From Collinsella ihumii (lineage in GTDB: Bacteria > Actinomycetota > Coriobacteriia > Coriobacteriales > Coriobacteriaceae), in assembly GCF_900046475.1 (NCBI RefSeq), contig NZ_FCOU01000012.1, positions 317,924 to 381,923 of the forward strand: a stretch of DNA of 64,000 bases. Direction: 5' to 3'. The notes under the pieces are model-generated. The model searched no databases and was not told where the DNA came from. It worked only from the letters and a program-made list of their open reading frames with translations. Positions 58,764-64,000 of this stretch are shown piece after piece. The stretch's first letter is position 1; each line of letters begins with the position of its first letter. The translations under genes and the position numbers were made by a program.

Positions 58764-59462
58764 CTATGCGAAGATGCCGTTCGCGCACGCGATCATGCGC
58801 TCGAGGCCCTTGTCATCGACATTCTGGGGAAACGCCGGGTCGAAGGTCTGCGCCGCCAGCTCCTTGACCGCCTGGCGGCTGTAGGAGGCCCCGGTGCGGT
58901 CCAGCCTGCTGGCCAGGCGGTCGACCTCGTGCGGAATGCCGTCCAGCCGGTAGCGCAGGCGCGCGCACAGGTCGATGCGCTCTACGGTCATGCCGCATTT
59001 CACCAGGCAGCGCGCCGCGTCGTCCACCACGAAGTCGTCGATGCACCCCTTGAAGGCCATGATGTTGTCCTGGACCAGCTGCAGGTCGAGCAGGGGGCTG
59101 TCCGACGCGCTCGAGGCCTCCAGCGCGTTGACCGCCATCTGGATGTAGCCGAGGCTCTCGGTTCCCAGCGCGTCGCGGCAGGCGATGGCGTTGTCGTAGG
59201 CGGCGTCCATGGAGCGCGCCACCGACGAGGGGTTGTCGCGGTTGAACAGGCACCGCTGGAAGAACTCCAGCGGCGTCTCGGTCTCGCAGTTGAATCCCAG
59301 ATCGACGAGCTGCCCTTTCCAGTCCCCGTCGATATCGTCGAGCGCCCGGTCCGCGACGCGGTCGTAGGCGGTCAGGATGAATCGCTGCGTGGTGAAGGCG
59401 CGTTCCAGGTAGCGCCCCAGCCACAGCAGGTGGTCTATGCGGTTCAGCGAGAGAGTACCCAT
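58764..59462 (-). CDS. Alpha-E domain protein (DUF403)
   Basis: The 232-residue helical protein begins MGTLSLNRIDHLLWLGRYLERAFTTQRFI, the signature of the alpha-E family (R/D-LxWLGRYxERA). It contains NRDNPSSVARSMDAAYDNA, in which the DNPSS motif is conserved. The role is unknown. It lies between, and is translated with, the ATP-grasp and transglutaminase genes; it overlaps the ATP-grasp gene by 19 bases. Members are often nearer 300 residues, so this one is short. Confidence 0.88.
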   Translation of the reverse strand: MGTLSLNRIDHLLWLGRYLERAFTTQRFILTAYDRVADRALDDIDGDWKGQLVDLGFNCETETPLEFFQRCLFNRDNPSSVARSMDAAYDNAIACRDALGTESLGYIQMAVNALEASSASDSPLLDLQLVQDNIMAFKGCIDDFVVDDAARCLVKCGMTVERIDLCARLRYRLDGIPHEVDRLASRLDRTGASYSRQAVKELAAQTFDPAFPQNVDDKGLERMIACANGIFA

Positions 59463-60796
59463 GTGTCCTTGAAGCCTCCTCCTTGGCTTGAGTTGACGAT
59501 GACCGAGCCCTCCTGCCGCGCGTAGCGCGTGAGGCCGCTGGCCCAGACGGTGGTGGTGGGGCCGCTCAGCACGAAGGCGCGCAGGTCCGCCTTGCGGGGC
59601 ACGACCTCGCCGCCGATGTAGGTGGGCAGGCAGGTGAAGTCGACCACCTCCTGCGCGATGAAGCGGCGCGGCTCTGAGCGGATGGCGCGCTTCATCGCCT
59701 CGAGCCCGTCGGCATCCAGGGTGGATCCGAAGACGACCCCGTAGCCTCCCGCCTCGGCGACGTCCTTGATGACGAGCGAGTCCGCATGGTCCAGCACGTA
59801 GGCCATGTCGTCGGGATAGAACGGCAGGTAGGTGGGAGCGTTTTGCAGGATGGGCCGCTCGCCCAGGTAATACTCGACCATCTTGGGGACGAAGTAGTAC
59901 AGGCCCTTGTCGTCGGCCGCGCCGTTGCCCGGGGCGTTGACGATCGCCACGGACCCTGCGCGGTAGGCCGCCATGAGGTTGGGGACGCCGATGAGGCTGT
60001 CGGGGCGGAAGCACAGCGGGTCCAGGAACTCGTCGGACAGACGGCGGTACACGGCACCCACCCGGCGCATCGCCGCGGCGTCGCGGTAGTACAGCCTGCC
60101 GTCCTCGCAGAACAGCTCGTCGGGGGTCGCCAGCAGCGCATCGGCCTGCTCGGCCAGGTAGGCGTGCTCGAAGTACGCGGCGTTGTAGCGTCCCGGGGTC
60201 AGCACCACGTTGATGCCGCCGCGGTTCACGTGGTCCATGACCTCCTTCAGCCTGCGCCCGTAATCGCGGTTGTCCACCACGGGCACGCGCCGGAACGTGG
60301 TGTCGTCGCAGCGGCGGCACAGGCTGCGGGCGATGAGCGGGTAGGAGGCGCCCGACGGGATGCGCAGGTTGTCCTCGAGCACGTACCAGCTGCCGTCGGT
60401 TCCCTCCACCAGATCGATGCCCGAGATGTGGCTGTAGATGCCGCACGGGGGCGTCACGCCCTCGCATTGGGGGAGGTATCCCGAGCTCGCGAACGCGAAG
60501 TCCTCGGGCACCACGCCCTCGCGCACGATCTCCTTTGCGCCGTAGATGTCGCGCAGGTACGCGTTCAGGGCGTCCACGCGCTGGGCGAGGCCGCGCTCGA
60601 GCGTGGCCCAGGTGCGCGCGTCGATGATGCGCGGGATCGCGTCGAAGGGGAAGAGCCGCTCGTTGAAGGTCCCGTCTTTATAGATGCCGAACTTCACGCC
60701 GTAGCGCGCGAGCTGCTGGTTGATCTTGGGCGTGTGGGGGACGAGCCCGGTGTAGGGGGCGACGTCCGTGCGGCCGGCGGGGTCGTGTGCATCCAT
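59444..60796 (-). CDS. Circularly permuted ATP-grasp protein
   Basis: The 450-residue protein belongs to the DUF404/407 family of circularly permuted ATP-grasp enzymes. Motifs are RTWATLERGLAQRVDALNAYLRDIYG, SGYLPQCEGVTPPCGIYSHISGIDLVEGTDGSWYVLEDNLRIPSGASY, and VIKDVAEAGGYGVVFG. The ATG at 60796 has GAAGAGGA upstream. It leads the operon with the alpha-E and transglutaminase genes. It probably activates a carboxylate with ATP and joins it to an amine; the substrate is not known. Confidence 0.9.
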   Translation of the reverse strand: MDAHDPAGRTDVAPYTGLVPHTPKINQQLARYGVKFGIYKDGTFNERLFPFDAIPRIIDARTWATLERGLAQRVDALNAYLRDIYGAKEIVREGVVPEDFAFASSGYLPQCEGVTPPCGIYSHISGIDLVEGTDGSWYVLEDNLRIPSGASYPLIARSLCRRCDDTTFRRVPVVDNRDYGRRLKEVMDHVNRGGINVVLTPGRYNAAYFEHAYLAEQADALLATPDELFCEDGRLYYRDAAAMRRVGAVYRRLSDEFLDPLCFRPDSLIGVPNLMAAYRAGSVAIVNAPGNGAADDKGLYYFVPKMVEYYLGERPILQNAPTYLPFYPDDMAYVLDHADSLVIKDVAEAGGYGVVFGSTLDADGLEAMKRAIRSEPRRFIAQEVVDFTCLPTYIGGEVVPRKADLRAFVLSGPTTTVWASGLTRYARQEGSVIVNSSQGGGFKDTWVLSR

Positions 60797-60945
60797 GGGG
60801 TCCTCTTCCGTAGCAAACCTGTCGAGCGGTCCGTCCGCTCGATTCCGAGTATCGGTGTCGTTTATTTCCGGAAGAAGAACACGGCTGAGGTGGTCCAACG
60901 CGTTGCGATTCTGTTGCCATTCGGAAAACTGCGGGCCGGTGCGGG

Positions 60946-61044
60946 TGCAAATTCGGGGACGTACCTTCCGCGTGCATTTCTGCAAATTCGGGGACGTACC
61001 TTCCGCGTGCACTTATGCAAATCGGGGACACCCCTTCGGCGTGC
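60946..61044. repeat. Palindrome family A array (three units)
   Basis: Two units TGCAAATTCGGGGACGTACC plus TTCCGCGTGCA are followed by TGCAAATCGGGGACACCCC plus TTCGGCGTGC. The arrangement is the same as at 15494-15603. It lies between two leftward genes, 12 bases from the stop of the CDF gene. Confidence 0.88.
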
Positions 61045-61054
61045 CGTCGCCCCG

Positions 61055-62233
61055 TTACTGCTCCGAGCTCACGTAGCTCTCGTCGATGGTGATCTTGGCG
61101 ACGGTGCGCGGGTAGTGGTCGCTCACGATCTGCTTCACGCGGCGGCGCAGCTGCTCCTCGGAGAGCTCAAGGTCGGCGGGGCGCACGCAGTCGAAGATCA
61201 CGTTGGTGTGCGTGGGCCCGGGGACCGTGCGCAGGTCGTGGATGGTGATGCGCGGGTCGATGATCTTGACGGCCTGGTCGATCCAGTTGCGCATGTCGGT
61301 GACGGCGGGGTCGTCGGTCACGATGGGGTCGTAGTGCAGCGTCACGATGAGGCCGTCGTCGTTCTTGAAGTCCTGCTCGATGTTGTCGATCAGATCGTGG
61401 CTCTCCATGGGGTCCGCCTCCACGGGCATCTCCACGTGCGCGCTCGCGAACTGGCGGCCGGGGCCGTAGTCGTGCACCATGAGGTCGTGGGTGCCGAGCA
61501 CGCCGGGGTAGCTCATGATCTTGGCGCGGATGTGCTCCACGAGCTCAGGCGAGGGCGCTTCGCCCAGCAGCGGGTTCACCGTGTCGCGCACAAGGCCGAT
61601 GCCGCTCCAGATGATGAAGACGCCCACCGCGGCGCCCACGATGCCGTCGAGCTGGATGTCCGCATAATGCGCCACCACGGAGGAGAGCAGGACTGCCGCG
61701 GTCGAGATGACGTCGTTGCGCGAGTCCACGGCGGTCGCTTGCAGCGTCTCGGAGTCGATGCGGCGCCCGATGGAGCGGTTGAAAGCTGCCATCCACAGCT
61801 TGACGACGATGGAGAGCAGCAGGATGACCACGAGCACGCCGTTGAACTCGACCGGCGTGGGATGGACGATCTTGTCGACGGAGGAGCCGACCAGGTTGAT
61901 GCCGATGGCGAGCACGAGCGCGGCGACCACGAGCCCTGCCAGGTACTCGTAGCGGCCGTGGCCATAGGGGTGCTCGGGGTCGGCGGGCCGGCTTGCGAGC
62001 TTGAAGCCCAGCAGGCTCACGATGTTGCTCGCCGCGTCGGACAGGTTGTTCACGGCGTCGGCGACGATGGAGACTGAGCCCGCGACAATGCCGATGGCGC
62101 CTTTCGCCACGCACAGGGCCACGTTGCACACGATGCCGACAATGCCCGCGAACTGGCCGTAGCTCGTGCGCACGGCGGCGTCGCCCGTGTTGTCGCAATC
62201 GCGCACAAAGCGGCGTACCAGCCAATCGATCAT
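61055..62233 (-). CDS. Cation diffusion facilitator (metal exporter)
   Basis: The 392-residue CDF-family transporter has six membrane helices (about 25-210). Metal-site residues are in ADAVNNLSDAASN in helix 2 and TAVDSRNDVISTA in helix 5. The C-terminal cytoplasmic domain (about 215-300) shows MSYPGVLGTHDLMVHDYGPGRQFASAHVEMP. It exchanges Zn, Mn, Fe or Cd for protons. An extra about 90 residues (DPRITIHDLRTVPGPTHTNVIFD) repeat the domain type. GAAGGGG precedes the ATG at 62233. A strong hairpin lies in the leader. Confidence 0.9.
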   Translation of the reverse strand: MIDWLVRRFVRDCDNTGDAAVRTSYGQFAGIVGIVCNVALCVAKGAIGIVAGSVSIVADAVNNLSDAASNIVSLLGFKLASRPADPEHPYGHGRYEYLAGLVVAALVLAIGINLVGSSVDKIVHPTPVEFNGVLVVILLLSIVVKLWMAAFNRSIGRRIDSETLQATAVDSRNDVISTAAVLLSSVVAHYADIQLDGIVGAAVGVFIIWSGIGLVRDTVNPLLGEAPSPELVEHIRAKIMSYPGVLGTHDLMVHDYGPGRQFASAHVEMPVEADPMESHDLIDNIEQDFKNDDGLIVTLHYDPIVTDDPAVTDMRNWIDQAVKIIDPRITIHDLRTVPGPTHTNVIFDCVRPADLELSEEQLRRRVKQIVSDHYPRTVAKITIDESYVSSEQ

Positions 62234-62263
62234 GATGCCGACCCCTTCCATCGTCCATATGAG

Positions 62264-62290
62264 ACGACCCCGCCGGTCGGGCGGGGTCGT
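62264..62290 (-). promoter_or_regulatory. Strong hairpin in the leader of the CDF gene
   Basis: Perfect 11-bp arms ACGACCCCGCC and GGCGGGGTCGT with a five-base loop lie about 31 bases before the start codon on the minus strand. No T tract follows, so it is a leader hairpin and not a terminator. It could act in translational control or stabilise the mRNA. Confidence 0.5.
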
Positions 62291-62355
62291 ATAACAAATA
62301 GCAAATTGTAGAGCTTCGCGGGGCGAGATGCCAGCCGAACCCTTCCCGGGGGCGT

Positions 62356-62420
62356 GCAAATTCGGGGACGTACCTTCCGCGTGCATTTTTGCAAATCGGG
62401 GACACCCCTTCGGTATGCAC
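62356..62420. repeat. Palindrome family A array (two units)
   Basis: One TGCAAATTCGGGGACGTACC plus TTCCGCGTGCA unit is followed by the TGCAAATCGGGGACACCCC plus TTCGG unit. It lies upstream of the CDF gene and 68 bases before the IS element. Confidence 0.85.
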
Positions 62421-62488
62421 CGCATCCGGTACGGTTGCCGCGCAGGCCGTCCAGCGGGCGCGTTCTTCATGAAAAAGTGCGATGCTCT

Positions 62489-63940
62489 GGGGGTGCGGCA
62501 GGAATCCTGGAGCGCCGGGGCGGGAAGGAACTGCGATGTTCACACCCGAGGAGAGGGAGGCGGCGCTCGGGCTCTACGACAGGCTCGGGAGCGTCCCCGC
62601 CGTGGTCGCCGAGCTCGGCTACCCCAGCGAGCGCTGCCTCTACGGCTGGATCGCCCGCCGGGACGGCGCCTGCACCCGTCCGCGTGCGGTAAGATACCCC
62701 GCGCAGGAGAAGGCGGCGGCCGCCAGGCGCGTCCTGTCCGGGGAGAGCTGCGCCGCCGTCGCCGCCGACGTCGGGGCCTCCGCCTCGGCGGTCCTGCGCT
62801 GGCGGGACGCCTATGCAGAGGGAGGGATCGGGGCACTCATGGCCAAGGGGGACGTGGTCGCGCCGGGGCCGCGCGCGGACGCGGGCGCGCTGCCCGACGA
62901 CGCGGGGGAGCTCAAGCGGATGGTCCTCGAGCTCCAGCTCGAGAACGACCTCATGCGGCAGGTGGTCGAGCTCGTAAAAAAAGACCCCTGCGTCGACCCG
63001 ACGCGCCTCTCGAACAGGGAGAAGGCCCAGGTGATCGACGCGATGAGGGGGACGTATTCTCTGAGCTGTTTGGCCTCTAGGCTCGGCATCGCCGCGCCCA
63101 GCTACGGCGACGGGCCCCCGATCGCGGGCGGCGCGCCCGACAAGTGGGCCGAGGCGCGCGCGGCGGTCGTCGAGGAGTTCGAGGGCGCCGGGCGCTCGCG
63201 CGGCTACCGCTACGTCCACCGGCGCCTCGCGGAGCGCGGGATAGCCTGCGGGGAGCGCAAGGTGCGCGAGCTCATGGCCGAGGAGGGCTGCGTCGTCGTG
63301 TACCTGAGGCGGCCGAAGAGGTGGAGCTCCTACGCGGGGGAGGTCTCCGAGGCCCCGCCCAACCTCGTGGAGAGGTCGTTCCGCGCCGAGGCCCCCAACA
63401 GGCTCTGGCTGACCGACATCACCGAGTTCGCGCTGCCGGACGCGGGCGAGCCGAAGGTGTACCTCTCGCCCGTCGTCGACTGCTTCGACGGGATGCTGGC
63501 GTCCTGGTCCATCGGCACCTCCCCGAACGCCGAGCTGGCGAACTCCAGCCTGGAGCGCGCGTGCGAGGGGCTCGCCGACGGCGAGGCGCCCGTGGTCCAC
63601 AGCGACCGGGGCGGGCACTACCGGTGGCCCGGCTGGATCTCGATCTGCGAGGAGCGCGGGCTGACCAGGTCGATGTCGAGGAAGGGCTGCAGCCCGGACA
63701 ACGCGGCCTGCGAGGGCTTCTTCGGCAGGCTCAAGAACGAGTTCTTCCACGGCCGTGACTGGCGGGGCGTGGGCGCGGAGGAGTTCATGCGGAGGTTGGA
63801 CGCGTGGCTGAGGTACTATAACGAGGTCCGCATCAAGGAGTCCCTGGGCTGGATGAGCCCGAAGCGGTACCGGGAGTCGCTGGGCCTCGCGGCCTAGCCC
63901 GATGTTTGCCCCGGCGCTCCAGGATTCCTGCCGCACCCCC
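62489..63940 (+). mobile_element. Complete IS3-family insertion sequence, 1452 bp
   Basis: Perfect 33-bp terminal inverted repeats (62489-62521 and 63908-63940, starting GGGGGTGCGGCAGGAATCC) enclose a single transposase gene. TCT stands at both outer borders (62486-62488 and 63941-63943), a likely 3-base target duplication. Perfect ends and an intact gene point to a recent, probably active copy. Confidence 0.9.
62536..63897 (+). CDS. IS3-family transposase (OrfA and OrfB in one frame)
   Basis: The 453-residue protein has an N-terminal helix-turn-helix part (about 1-110) with a leucine-rich segment MVLELQLENDLMRQVVELV, then a DDE domain. The catalytic residues are in WLTDITEF, VVHSDRGGHY and CEGFFGRLKNE. 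OrfA and OrfB are normally joined by a -1 frameshift; here they are one frame. An A7 run (gtaaaaaaag) lies at the domain junction (about 62974-62982), where a -1 slip would instead give an OrfA-like protein ending at 63080. The ATG is 15 bases after the left terminal repeat. Confidence 0.9.
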   Translation: MFTPEEREAALGLYDRLGSVPAVVAELGYPSERCLYGWIARRDGACTRPRAVRYPAQEKAAAARRVLSGESCAAVAADVGASASAVLRWRDAYAEGGIGALMAKGDVVAPGPRADAGALPDDAGELKRMVLELQLENDLMRQVVELVKKDPCVDPTRLSNREKAQVIDAMRGTYSLSCLASRLGIAAPSYGDGPPIAGGAPDKWAEARAAVVEEFEGAGRSRGYRYVHRRLAERGIACGERKVRELMAEEGCVVVYLRRPKRWSSYAGEVSEAPPNLVERSFRAEAPNRLWLTDITEFALPDAGEPKVYLSPVVDCFDGMLASWSIGTSPNAELANSSLERACEGLADGEAPVVHSDRGGHYRWPGWISICEERGLTRSMSRKGCSPDNAACEGFFGRLKNEFFHGRDWRGVGAEEFMRRLDAWLRYYNEVRIKESLGWMSPKRYRESLGLAA

Positions 63941-64000
63941 TCTTTTTCGCCTACCTGCGGAAACGTCGATTCGGGTCCCCTGCATTCATGAAAAAGCGCC

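Noticed and set aside
1-64000. tRNA or rRNA genes
   Set aside because: The intergenic gaps were scanned by eye for GTTCNANNC-type T-arms with paired acceptor stems and none was convincing. A covariance-model search would be needed to exclude them fully.

Overview
The window is a high-GC bacterial chromosome segment, most likely from a gut actinobacterium of the class Coriobacteriia and probably close to Collinsella. This is inferred from the overall gene content, the Ala/Lys/Glu-rich tails on ribosomal proteins L17 and L31, and families of GGGACG-containing palindromes. No rRNA or marker search was possible, so the genus is a judgement. At three places the sequence carries the synthetic Tn5 mosaic end used in tagmentation libraries, joined head to head (11387-11424, 37755-37792, 56566-56603). 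Each one breaks a gene. These are library or assembly artefacts and the genes they hit should not be read as natural pseudogenes.

Layout. 1-3093: end of the spc/alpha ribosomal operon (rpmJ, rpsM, rpsK, rpsD, rpoA, rplQ) with a strong terminator. 3154-7781: an ECF transporter module (fused double ATPase plus EcfT), truA and a family-2 glycosyltransferase. 7987-15476: argR with a 33-residue membrane peptide behind it, a bifunctional penicillin-binding protein on the minus strand, a broken peptidase U32 gene, a large DUF6056-like membrane protein and tyrS. 15665-19739 (minus): a LytTR-type two-component system driving what looks like a three-gene ABC-2 export module, with paired direct repeats in front of the ABC genes as the probable binding site. 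19987-26966: adenine deaminase, a DeoR repressor, and a divergent aldolase, zinc-dehydrogenase and iron-dehydrogenase operon that looks like a sugar-phosphate route, then a HAD phosphatase. 27045-29897: HAD, ACT protein, small membrane protein, rpmE with a hairpin leader, and a flavin-binding protein.

30260-38999: a wall-bound SGNH hydrolase followed by an NHLP/NHLM-type bacteriocin export set (short membrane-fusion protein, C39 peptidase-ABC, permease-ABC) with no precursor peptide visible, then a STAS protein, a broken GNAT acetyltransferase and a metallo-beta-lactamase-fold protein. 39086-44576: two YhgE/Pip membrane proteins divergent from a TetR regulator. 44626-49604: a low-GC patch, an MNT-HEPN pair whose HEPN protein seems to have lost its catalytic His, a lipoprotein, an esterase and a TetM-like translation GTPase. 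49627-52236: an islet with a 279-bp repeat at each end, holding one intact DUF4143-type ATPase under a double palindromic operator and the wreck of another. 52494-62233: an oligopeptide-binding lipoprotein, an amylosucrase-like enzyme with a histone-H1-like tail, ketopantoate reductase, the conserved transglutaminase / alpha-E / ATP-grasp trio and a CDF metal transporter. 62489-63940: a complete IS3-family element with 33-bp perfect terminal repeats.

Long perfect or near-perfect palindromes of several unrelated families sit mainly between convergent genes throughout the window. They look like REP-type elements and may double as bidirectional terminators. No tRNA, rRNA or CRISPR array was seen.
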